The notes beneath the pieces are model-generated. The model was not told where the DNA came from and searched no databases. It saw only the letters and a list, made by a program, of their open reading frames with translations. Positions 1 to 5,262 of a DNA stretch of 5,325 bases are shown here, in pieces. The translations under genes and the position numbers were made by a program. Within the stretch, counting starts at the first letter, position 1. Each line of letters starts with the position of its first letter. Origin of the DNA: Actinomycetes bacterium (GTDB lineage: Bacteria; Actinomycetota; Actinomycetes; Mycobacteriales; Mycobacteriaceae); NCBI GenBank assembly GCA_023417985.1, contig JAEZDV010000085.1, positions 1-5,325 on the forward strand, given 5' to 3'.

Positions 1-235
1 GCCGATGGTTGAAATGCAGCGCCACCAATCGCGAGCGTCGCTCCGGAAAATGCGACCACAGCAACAAAAGCAGCGCCAGCGAGTCCGCACCACCAGAGAA
101 CGCCACGCCCCATGCCGCATTTCGCGAGGAGCGTCGTGCGCGCTCAAGCGCAGCCGGATGAAACCCCGATAGTGGAATGCTCGCTCCGATCGCCGCAGCG
201 ATCGCCGGCCAATCGGACTGTTTCTTCGCCGGCAC
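1..235 (-). CDS. tilS: tRNA(Ile)-lysidine synthetase TilS, N-terminal fragment cut by the window edge
   Basis: TilS uses ATP to attach lysine to C34 of the CAU-anticodon tRNA(Ile), making lysidine so that the tRNA reads AUA codons. The minus strand stays open from a GTG at 233-235 to the window edge, giving 78 residues. The ATP-binding PP-loop is clear: WGVAFSGGADSLALL, with SGGADS at residues 47-52 (80-97). It is followed by LVALHFNHR at residues 70-78, matching the TilS strand and H-x-N/D-H element after the PP-loop. The GTG is the only standard start codon near the expected N-terminus, but no convincing Shine-Dalgarno sequence precedes it, so the start is uncertain. The gene lies 80 nt downstream of the serS stop on the same strand. 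The style (SGGADS, leucine-rich helix, HFNHR) recalls Verrucomicrobiota TilS rather than actinobacterial forms, which fits the switch seen in serS. Other PP-loop ATPases such as TtcA are possible but less likely, because they carry cysteine motifs not seen here. Confidence 0.82.
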   Translation of the reverse strand, partial: MPAKKQSDWPAIAAAIGASIPLSGFHPAALERARRSSRNAAWGVAFSGGADSLALLLLLWSHFPERRSRLVALHFNHR

Positions 236-315
236 GCTGCGATCGGTTGTTGGACGAGACTCGCTTGCCTGCGGGTTGCGGGATGCGGGCAGCGATCGGC
301 GTCGGGGCTTATCGC

Positions 316-1578
316 TTACCGGAAGCTCAGGAACTCCTTGCCGAAATACGGCACGAGCGCGGCGGGAATTTTGACGCGGCCGTCCGCTTGCAGATTGTTT
401 TCGAGCAACGCGGCCAGCACGCGCGGCACGGCGAGGCCGGAGCCGTTGAGCGTGTGCACGAGCTCGGGTTTGCCCGTCTCTTTATTGCGGAAACGAATCT
501 GCGCGCGACGCGCCTGGAAGGATTCGAAATTCGAGCAGCTCGATACCTCGAGCCAGCGCTTTTGGCCCGCGGCCCAGACTTCGAGGTCGTATTTCTTCGA
601 CTGCGCGAAACCGAGATCGCCGCCGCACATCAGCAACACGCGATACGGCAGCTCGAGTTTCTGCAGCAGGCGCTCGGCGTCGGCGCGGAGCTTCTCGAGC
701 TCGTCGTAGCTCGTGGTCGGATGAACCCACTTGAGCAGCTCGACCTTGTCGAATTGGTGCACGCGGTTCAGCCCGCGCACGTCCTTGCCGTAGCTGCCGG
801 CCTCGCGGCGGAAGCACGACGACCAGCCCGCGTACCGCTTCGGTCCCTTCTCCAGGTCCAGGATCTCGCCCGAGTGATAACCCGCGAGCGGCACCTCGGA
901 CGTACCGACGAGGTACAGATCGTCCTCTTCGAGGTGATACACCTCGTCGGCGTGCTGCCCGAGGAATCCGGTGCCCTGCATGACCTCGGGGCGCACGAGC
1001 ACCGGCGGGATCATCATCGTGAAGCCGTTCGCGGTGGCCTTCTGCGCGGCGAGTTGCAGCAGCCCGAGTTGCAGCAGGGCCCCGTACCCGGTGAGGAAGT
1101 AGAACCGCGCACCCGACACCTTCGCGCCGCGCTCCATGTCGATCAGTCCCAGCGACTCGCCGAGCGCGAGGTGATCCTTGGGCTCGAAATCGAAGGTGGG
1201 GAGATCGCCGACGGTCTCGAGCGTGACGAAATCGTCCTCGCCGCCGGCGGGCGCGCCCTCCACGACGTTGGAGATCGCGAGGTGTGCACGCTCCCTGGTC
1301 TGCTCGGCCGCGTTCTGTTCGACTTCGAGTTCCTTGACCTTGGCGGCCAGTTCCTTCGCGCCGTCGAGCAACGCCGCCCGCTCGTCGGGGGACGCCTGAC
1401 CGACCTTCTTGCCCAGCGCCTTCTGCTCGGCACGGGCATTGTCGCCGGCGAGCACCGCGGCGCGGCGGGCCGTGTCGGCCTCGAGCAGGGTGTCGACCAG
1501 GCCGGGGTCTTCGCCGCGGGTGCGCTGCGATTCACGGACGACGTCGGGATTCTCGCGGAGGAACTTGAGGTCGATCAC
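316..1578 (-). CDS. serS: Seryl-tRNA synthetase, apparently chimeric
   Basis: This class II synthetase charges tRNA(Ser), and tRNA(Sec) where present, with serine in the cytoplasm. The 420 residues are the normal family length. Residues 1-105 form the tRNA-binding coiled-coil arm. Motif 1 lies near residues 184-203 (IPPVLVRPEVM), the serine-site TSEVP at 226-230, motif 2 FRREAG at 256-261, and motif 3 LNGSGLAVPR at 377-386. The start is GTG (1576-1578), giving the typical MIDLKFLREN opening. Only a weak AGG precedes it, so translation is probably coupled to the ankyrin gene, whose stop lies 10 nt upstream. Residues 1-255 are actinobacterial in type (LAGYHSGEILDL, RYAGWSSC). Residues 281-420 are not: they read LLKWVHP, LLMCGGDLGF, EVWAAGQKRWLEVSSCSN and LNGSGLAVPR. 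Actinobacteria such as M. tuberculosis have a FVYC-like stretch, AAGDLGSSAARK, YRELTSTSNCTTFQ and LNGTLATTRW there. All catalytic motifs are intact, so a hybrid might fold, but a misassembly is more likely. Confidence 0.95.
   Translation of the reverse strand: MIDLKFLRENPDVVRESQRTRGEDPGLVDTLLEADTARRAAVLAGDNARAEQKALGKKVGQASPDERAALLDGAKELAAKVKELEVEQNAAEQTRERAHLAISNVVEGAPAGGEDDFVTLETVGDLPTFDFEPKDHLALGESLGLIDMERGAKVSGARFYFLTGYGALLQLGLLQLAAQKATANGFTMMIPPVLVRPEVMQGTGFLGQHADEVYHLEEDDLYLVGTSEVPLAGYHSGEILDLEKGPKRYAGWSSCFRREAGSYGKDVRGLNRVHQFDKVELLKWVHPTTSYDELEKLRADAERLLQKLELPYRVLLMCGGDLGFAQSKKYDLEVWAAGQKRWLEVSSCSNFESFQARRAQIRFRNKETGKPELVHTLNGSGLAVPRVLAALLENNLQADGRVKIPAALVPYFGKEFLSFR
739..813. other. 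Putative chimeric junction inside serS
   Basis: On the minus strand this stretch encodes serS residues 256-280, FRREAG through NRVHQFDKVE, which are nearly invariant among bacterial SerRS. Actinobacterial-type sequence ends just before it (WSSC, residues 252-255), and non-actinobacterial sequence starts just after it (LLKWVHP, residues 281-287). The exact breakpoint cannot be placed, because both parents would be expected to share this block. A conserved stretch of this kind is where short-read assemblers can join two genomes. The lineage contrast is judged from remembered family sequences and not from an alignment. Confidence 0.75.
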
Positions 1579-1588
1579 GAGGTGAAGC

Positions 1589-1981
1589 CTACCGCTGCCA
1601 CAGTCCCAGGTATTCGTCGCGCCCGAACATCTCGGCCGTATCGATCGCAGTGGGATGCCCGGCGCTCGGGTCTGCGCCGGCCTCGGAAAGAACTCGTACT
1701 ACTTCGTCGGAACCCTTGAACACCGCGCCGGCGAGCGGCGATTGGCCCTTGTCGTTGAGCCGGTCGAGGTCGGCACCCCGTTCGGCGAGCACCCGGACCG
1801 CATCCGCATGACCGTGGTACGCCGCGAGCATCACCAGCGTGTCGCCGGCTTGATTCGTGAGATTCGCCGGCACACCCGCGTCGATGTACTCCGCGAGCGT
1901 GGCGGCGTCGCCCGCGCGCGCAGCGGCGAACATATGCTGGGCGATCTCGAGAATCTGCGGATCTATAGGCTGTTCGGTCAT
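1589..1981 (-). CDS. Small ankyrin-repeat protein
   Basis: The 130-residue protein is made almost entirely of ankyrin repeats, which bind other proteins. The repeats fall at about residues 13-42 (AAARAGDAATLAEYIDAGV), 46-75 (AAYHGHADAVRVLAERGADL), 79-108 (VFKGSDEVVRVLSEAGADP) and a degenerate last unit at 109-130 ending in GLWQR. No signal peptide or membrane segment is visible, so it is probably cytoplasmic. The start is the ATG at 1979-1981. A TAGCGT hexamer 6 nt upstream suggests a leaderless transcript. The stop lies 10 nt before the serS start on the same strand, so the two are probably co-transcribed. The partner and role are unknown; the position next to serS alone does not prove a link to translation. 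Confidence 0.88.
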   Translation of the reverse strand: MTEQPIDPQILEIAQHMFAAARAGDAATLAEYIDAGVPANLTNQAGDTLVMLAAYHGHADAVRVLAERGADLDRLNDKGQSPLAGAVFKGSDEVVRVLSEAGADPSAGHPTAIDTAEMFGRDEYLGLWQR

Positions 1982-1987
1982 GATCCG

Positions 1988-1993
1988 ACGCTA
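1988..1993 (-). promoter_or_regulatory. Candidate -10 box for a leaderless ankyrin-serS transcript
   Basis: Read on the minus strand the hexamer is TAGCGT, matching the actinobacterial TANNNT pattern. Six bases separate it from the ATG of the ankyrin gene, so transcription would begin at or next to the A of the start codon. No clear -35 element or close Shine-Dalgarno sequence is seen, which fits leaderless initiation. A six-base match in GC-rich DNA is weak evidence on its own. Confidence 0.4.
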
Positions 1994-2024
1994 CCGCCGG
2001 CCGCGCGAACGGGCATGATGGACC

Positions 2025-3077
2025 GTGATGGCCGAAGAACGTAAGCAGCAGCCCGACCGACGTCCGCCTTCCGCGAGGCTGACCCGCCGCGCGCTGATAT
2101 TCGTGGCGGTAGGCGCCGTCCTCGCGGCGGTCGCGAGCTTCGTCGTGGCCGGGTTCGAGGGCTCGACCGACGGAACCGGCGACACCGGGCGTGGGGTCGC
2201 CCCCACCGGGGCGGTTGCGGGTGAAGCGTTCGGAACAGCTGCAACGGGTGACTGCCTCACCTGGACGGCCCTCGACGCCAGTGATCTCACCAAGGTCGAC
2301 TGCGAGCAGACGCACCTGTTCGAGGTGGTCGCCGACATCGATCTGAGCAATTACCCGGGTGAGGAATGGGGACCCGGGTCGAGGTTCCCCTCGGTCATGC
2401 GCTTCACCGCCCTGCGCGACGAACTCTGCGTGCCGGCGGCCATGGACTATCTCGAGAGCCGATTCGACCCGGTGGGCAAGTTCAGCGTCGGTTTGATCAA
2501 CCCGGGCGAGGCCGGTTGGGCTGCGGGCGAGCGCACGCTGCGGTGCGGCCTGCAGTTCTCGTCCACGACCGGCAACCTTCTCCCCATCCAGGGCCGGGTG
2601 GCCGATCAGGACCAGTCGCGCGCGTGGGACGTCGGGGTGTGCATCGGCATCAACAACGGCATCCCGGCCGATCCGGTCGACTGCGCGAAACCGCACGCGT
2701 TCGAGGTGGTCGCCACCGTCGATCTTTCATCGCAGTTCCCCGAGGGTCTGCCGAGCATCGAGGATCAGGACCGGTACCTCGAGGAGACGTGCACCCAACT
2801 GGTCGGCGAGTATCTGGGCGACCCCCAGGCGCTCCGCAACAAGACGCTCACGTTGTTCTGGGACAACCTGGGATACGACAGCTGGCTCGCCGGAAGCCGG
2901 AAGGTCAACTGCTCGATCGGCAAGCAGGTCGAGGGCGGTGGCTTCGCTTCCATCACCGGCTCGGCCAAGGGCGACATCCTCATCGACGGCCAGCCGCCGG
3001 TAGCACCGGAGCCGTTGCCGGAGGGCAGGTCACTGCCGAGTCCGCTGCCCGGCGCGTTCCCTCTGCCGGGCCAGTGA
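2025..3077 (+). CDS. Membrane-anchored septum-formation family protein with two repeated domains (Rv3835-like)
   Basis: The 350-residue protein has a short basic cytoplasmic start (residues 1-22), one membrane segment at about 23-44 (ALIFVAVGAVLAAVASFVV), a Gly/Thr-rich linker and a large extracytoplasmic part. That part holds two copies of a Septum_form-like domain, at about 75-178 and 203-300. Each copy carries four cysteines at matching places (77, 93, 135, 174 and 206, 220, 256, 296), probably forming disulfides outside the cell. The copies share VDC..(T/P)H.FEVVA.(I/V)DLS and a W.AG.R...C stretch. The C-terminus (about 323-350) is proline-rich. The start is GTG at 2025 or the adjacent ATG at 2028; neither has a strong Shine-Dalgarno sequence. 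The gene overlaps the next one by one base. M. tuberculosis has a similar membrane protein (Rv3835) beside serS. The family name comes from a proposed link to septum formation; the biochemical role is not established, and an envelope function is inferred. Confidence 0.88.
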   Translation: MMAEERKQQPDRRPPSARLTRRALIFVAVGAVLAAVASFVVAGFEGSTDGTGDTGRGVAPTGAVAGEAFGTAATGDCLTWTALDASDLTKVDCEQTHLFEVVADIDLSNYPGEEWGPGSRFPSVMRFTALRDELCVPAAMDYLESRFDPVGKFSVGLINPGEAGWAAGERTLRCGLQFSSTTGNLLPIQGRVADQDQSRAWDVGVCIGINNGIPADPVDCAKPHAFEVVATVDLSSQFPEGLPSIEDQDRYLEETCTQLVGEYLGDPQALRNKTLTLFWDNLGYDSWLAGSRKVNCSIGKQVEGGGFASITGSAKGDILIDGQPPVAPEPLPEGRSLPSPLPGAFPLPGQ

Positions 3078-3427
3078 TGGCCGTCCGGATGAGCGACGAG
3101 CATTTCGAAGAGCTCGTCTCGGAGGCGCTCGACGAGATCCCGGCCGAGCTCGCCCGTGCCATCGACAACGTGGTGATACTCGTCGAGCCCAGGCACGACG
3201 AGGAACCGGACCTGCTGGGTCTGTATCAAGGGATCGCGCTCACCGACCGCGACAGCCATTACGCCGGGTCGTTACCGGACACGATCTCGATCTACCGGGA
3301 TGCGATTCTCGACATCTGCGACACGGACGACGACGTCGTGCACGAGGTGCTGGTCACGGTGGTCCACGAGATCGCGCACTACTTCGGAATCGAAGAAGAG
3401 CGCCTCCACCAGCTGGGCTGGGGGTAG
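3077..3427 (+). CDS. Minimal zincin-type metallopeptidase family protein (Rv3836-like)
   Basis: This 116-residue protein belongs to the small Zincin_1 (DUF1025) family. The zinc-binding motif is clear near the C-terminus: VVHEIAHYFGIEEERL, with H97, E98 and H101 as the HExxH and E107 as the likely third ligand in the HExxHxxGxxD/E pattern. The N-terminal part (SDEHFEELVSEALDEIPAEL) and the segment LLGLYQGIALTDRD at 47-60 are typical of the family. No signal peptide is visible, so it is probably cytoplasmic. The length is normal for these one-domain proteins. The ATG at 3077 overlaps the TGA of the upstream gene as TGATG, which indicates translational coupling; a GTG one codon earlier is also possible. 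Peptidase activity is predicted from the motif, but substrates are not known for the family. The same pairing with an Rv3835-like gene occurs in M. tuberculosis. Confidence 0.92.
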   Translation: MAVRMSDEHFEELVSEALDEIPAELARAIDNVVILVEPRHDEEPDLLGLYQGIALTDRDSHYAGSLPDTISIYRDAILDICDTDDDVVHEVLVTVVHEIAHYFGIEEERLHQLGWG

Positions 3428-3455
3428 GCGCTCTCCGGCCGGTCTCCCGGGGTGG

Positions 3456-3617
3456 TTACTCTGCCCGGCGCGCGTCGGCCTCGACCAGGCTCGCGTTCTT
3501 GGCCTTACGCTGCATGAAGTGCGGGTTGATCGTCGAGATCACGAGCAGGATCAGGGTGCCGACGGACACGATAGCGATCGTAAGCACGACGACGATCATG
3601 CCGAAGAGTTCAAACAT
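3456..3617 (-). CDS. 53-residue single-pass membrane protein of unknown function
   Basis: The gene starts with ATG at 3615-3617 and ends with TAA. The protein begins MFELFGM, has one strongly hydrophobic helix at about residues 7-30 (VVVLTIAIVSVGTLILLVIS), then a charged tail of about 22 residues with basic and acidic groups (MQRKAK, EADARRAE). The best support that it is real is a near-ideal ribosome binding site, GGAGG, 8 nt upstream. An open frame runs further upstream on this strand, but the Shine-Dalgarno sequence and the membrane helix point to this start. It is convergent with the zincin gene, with 28 bp between the stops, and divergent from the SnoaL-like gene. I do not recognise the family. 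It could be a small membrane-associated regulator or a subunit of a complex, but nothing in the sequence shows which. Confidence 0.75.
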   Translation of the reverse strand: MFELFGMIVVVLTIAIVSVGTLILLVISTINPHFMQRKAKNASLVEADARRAE

Positions 3618-3625
3618 CCCGGTTA

Positions 3626-3630
3626 CCTCC
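3626..3630 (-). promoter_or_regulatory. Strong ribosome binding site of the 53-residue membrane protein
   Basis: On the minus strand the sequence is GGAGG followed by TAACCGGG and then ATG. The match to the anti-Shine-Dalgarno sequence and the 8-nt spacing are close to ideal. This site decides the start of the small protein over the longer open frame upstream. Confidence 0.8.
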
Positions 3631-3676
3631 ACATTCGATATCACGACGAGGCACGCGACACGCGCCGCCCCGTCGT

Positions 3677-3682
3677 ACCTTA
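3677..3682 (-). promoter_or_regulatory. Possible -10 box for the small membrane protein gene
   Basis: The minus strand reads TAAGGT, a good TANNNT match, about 60 nt upstream of the start codon in the divergent spacer. No convincing -35 element is found at the right distance. It is the most plausible -10 that I see on this strand of the spacer. Confidence 0.35.
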
Positions 3683-3746
3683 GCCTCCGGGCCGACGCCG
3701 GGAGGGGTCGGGACCCGAGTGACGTGCTCACGGGGTGCGGATAATG

Positions 3747-3759
3747 AACAGTCACTGTT
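3747..3759. promoter_or_regulatory. Perfect 13-bp palindrome, candidate repressor operator
   Basis: AACAGT-C-ACTGTT is a perfect inverted repeat with a single central base. It is AT-richer than its surroundings and overlaps the first two bases of the putative -35 element of the downstream operon. Its size and form fit TetR- or GntR-type operators, and a repressor bound here would block RNA polymerase. A second, partly overlapping repeat (GTCA-CTGT-TGAC, 3751-3762) adds some symmetry. No regulator gene lies in the window, so the identity of the binding protein is unknown. Confidence 0.55.
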
Positions 3760-3787
3760 GACCGTTTTACTCGCCGGACTCTACGCT
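3758..3787 (+). promoter_or_regulatory. Putative promoter of the SnoaL-like/oxidoreductase operon
   Basis: A TTGACC -35 element (3758-3763) and a TACGCT -10 element (3782-3787) are separated by 18 bp, close to the sigma-70-type consensus used by actinobacterial housekeeping sigma factors. Transcription would start near 3794, leaving a leader of about 26 nt that contains the GAGAGG ribosome binding site (3805-3810). The 13-bp palindrome overlaps the -35 box. Confidence 0.5.
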
Positions 3788-3819
3788 CGGACCCGACCCC
3801 CACCGAGAGGCGAACCGAC

Positions 3820-4221
3820 GTGACGCAATCCGCCCGCCCCGCAGCGATCGCCGCTTGGCATCGCCTGGTCGAGACGAACGACCTCCGAGGACTCGACGCG
3901 CTCGTCGCCGACGAGGCCGTCTTCTTCTCGCCGGCCGTGTTCACACCGCAGGAGGGCAAGACCCTGACGGTCGCATATCTCCGGGCTGCGTTGACCGTGT
4001 TCGGCGGCGATACCGGATTCCGGTACGTCGGCGAATGGTACGGGCCGAACTCGGCAGTGCTCGAGTTCGTCGCCGACCTCGACGGTATCCACGTCAACGG
4101 TGTGGACCTGATCGAGTGGGACGAACAGGACCGGATCGTCCGGTTCAAGGTCATGATCCGCCCCGTGAAGGGCCTGCAGGCGCTGATCCCCCGCATGGCG
4201 GCACAACTAGAGCAAGCCTGA
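3820..4221 (+). CDS. SnoaL-like / NTF2-fold protein
   Basis: The 133-residue protein fits the NTF2-like fold by length and pattern: an N-terminal helix region with AAWHRLVETNDLRGLDALVA (11-30), then DEAVFFSPAVFTPQEGK (31-47), a helix VAYLRAAL (51-58), and alternating strands through WYGPNSAVLEFVADLDG (73-89) and VDLIEWDEQDRIVRFKVMI (95-113). These cone-shaped barrels often bind hydrophobic ligands or act as isomerases, hydratases or cyclases, but many have no known activity and the specific role here cannot be told. The start is GTG at 3820, preceded by GAGAGG 9 nt upstream. There is no signal peptide, so it is cytoplasmic. It lies 25 nt upstream of the flavin oxidoreductase gene on the same strand, probably in one operon behind the palindrome-bearing promoter, so the two may act on the same or successive compounds. 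Confidence 0.87.
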   Translation: MTQSARPAAIAAWHRLVETNDLRGLDALVADEAVFFSPAVFTPQEGKTLTVAYLRAALTVFGGDTGFRYVGEWYGPNSAVLEFVADLDGIHVNGVDLIEWDEQDRIVRFKVMIRPVKGLQALIPRMAAQLEQA

Positions 4222-4246
4222 TCCACCGACCACAGGAGTTCCGTAC

Positions 4247-5218
4247 ATGAGTCTGCCGTCGATCCTGCAGGACCGTCTGCGTCTGCCCGTCGTAGCGTCG
4301 CCGATGTTCATCGTCTCCAACCCCGATCTCGTGATCGCGCAGTGCACCGCGGGCGTCGTCGGGTCGTTCCCGTCGCTCAACGCCCGCCCCCACGCACAAC
4401 TGCACGAATGGCTCACGCGGATCACCGAAACGCTCGCCGCATACGACGCCGAGAATCCCGAGACACCGTCGGCCCCGTACGCGGTGAACCTCATCGTGCA
4501 CAAGTCCAACGACCGTCTCGAAGAGGACCTCGCAACGATCGTCGAGTTCCAGGTGCCTCTCGTCATCACGTCGCTCGGCGCGCGCACCGATGTCAACGAC
4601 GCGATCCATTCGTACGGCGGCATCGTCCTGCACGACGTCATCGACAACCGGTACGCGAAGAAGGCGATCGAGAAGGGCGCCGACGGTCTGATCGCCGTCG
4701 CCGCGGGTGCCGGTGGACACGCCGGAACCCAGTCGCCGTTCGCACTGGTGCAGGAGATCCGGAGCTGGTTCGACGGGCCGCTGCTCCTGTCGGGCGCCGT
4801 CGCGCACGGCAACTCGATCCTCGCCGCGCAGGCCGCCGGCGCGGACCTCGCCTACATCGGGTCGGCGTTCATCGCGACGACGGAAGCGAACGCCCAGGAC
4901 GAGTACAAGCAGATGCTCGTGGACTCGTCGGCGTCCGACATCGTCTACACCAACCTGTTCAGCGGCGTGCACGCCAACTACCTGCGCGGCAGCATCAGCC
5001 GCGCGGGCATGGACCCCGACAACCTCGCCACCTCGGATCCGTCGGCGATGAACCTCGGTGACGACAAGAGCGAACCCGGCGGTACCGCCAAGGCATGGCG
5101 CGACATCTGGGGAGCCGGCCAGGGCATCTCCGTCATCGGCGAGGTTGCGCCCACCGCGCGCGTCGTCGAACGTCTCGCCGACGAATACGCCGCGGCCCGC
5201 AAGCGCCTGGCGCTCTAG
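4247..5218 (+). CDS. FMN-dependent nitronate monooxygenase-like oxidoreductase
   Basis: The 323-residue protein is a TIM-barrel flavoprotein of the nitronate monooxygenase / 2-nitropropane dioxygenase family. Characterised members oxidise nitronates with O2 or reduce quinones with NAD(P)H; which one applies here cannot be told. Visible motifs are VVASPMFIVSNPDLV at 15-29, GVVGSFPSLNARP at 36-48, GAGGHAGTQSPF at 154-165 with H158 at the position of the usual catalytic histidine, LLSGAVAHG at 180-188, and GADLAYIGSAFIAT at 198-211, part of the FMN phosphate-binding region. The C-terminal GAGQGI (289-294) is also family-like. The start ATG has an AGGAG 8 nt upstream. The length is normal and the frame is intact. 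It follows the SnoaL-like gene by 25 nt and is probably co-transcribed with it. The enoyl-reductase FabK and 2-nitropropane dioxygenases share this fold, so the annotation is at family level. Confidence 0.92.
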   Translation: MSLPSILQDRLRLPVVASPMFIVSNPDLVIAQCTAGVVGSFPSLNARPHAQLHEWLTRITETLAAYDAENPETPSAPYAVNLIVHKSNDRLEEDLATIVEFQVPLVITSLGARTDVNDAIHSYGGIVLHDVIDNRYAKKAIEKGADGLIAVAAGAGGHAGTQSPFALVQEIRSWFDGPLLLSGAVAHGNSILAAQAAGADLAYIGSAFIATTEANAQDEYKQMLVDSSASDIVYTNLFSGVHANYLRGSISRAGMDPDNLATSDPSAMNLGDDKSEPGGTAKAWRDIWGAGQGISVIGEVAPTARVVERLADEYAAARKRLAL

Positions 5219-5262
5219 CCGCCGGCGGAACGCCGACAGGACCTCGGCCCGATACGACGACA

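Noticed and set aside
112..1719. A 535-codon open frame on the plus strand
   Set aside because: It lies opposite serS and part of tilS, shows no family resemblance and has the low-complexity Arg/Glu/Leu composition usual for antisense frames in high-GC DNA.
2366..3076. Long plus-strand frame continuing upstream of the zincin
   Set aside because: It is an out-of-frame reading of the septum-family gene, rich in Arg and Gly; only the part from the ATG at 3077 matches a protein family.
3428..3455. Possible terminator between the convergent zincin and small membrane genes
   Set aside because: The 28-bp spacer is GC-rich but gives no clean stem-loop and no T-run on either strand.
3708..3718. TCGGG-A-CCCGA palindrome in the divergent spacer
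   Set aside because: It is short and pure G/C in its core, expected by chance here, and not aligned with a promoter element that I could support.
3618..4226. Upstream extension of the small membrane protein to about 256 residues
   Set aside because: The extension runs antisense to the SnoaL-like gene, and the strong ribosome binding site at 3626-3630 marks the internal ATG as the start.
4151..4972. A 273-codon minus-strand frame
   Set aside because: It is antisense to the oxidoreductase gene, with Arg/Val/Asp-rich composition and no motif.
5223..5235. CGGCG-GAA-CGCCG hairpin just after the oxidoreductase stop
   Set aside because: The stem has only five pairs, there is no T-run, and such short repeats are common in DNA of this GC content.
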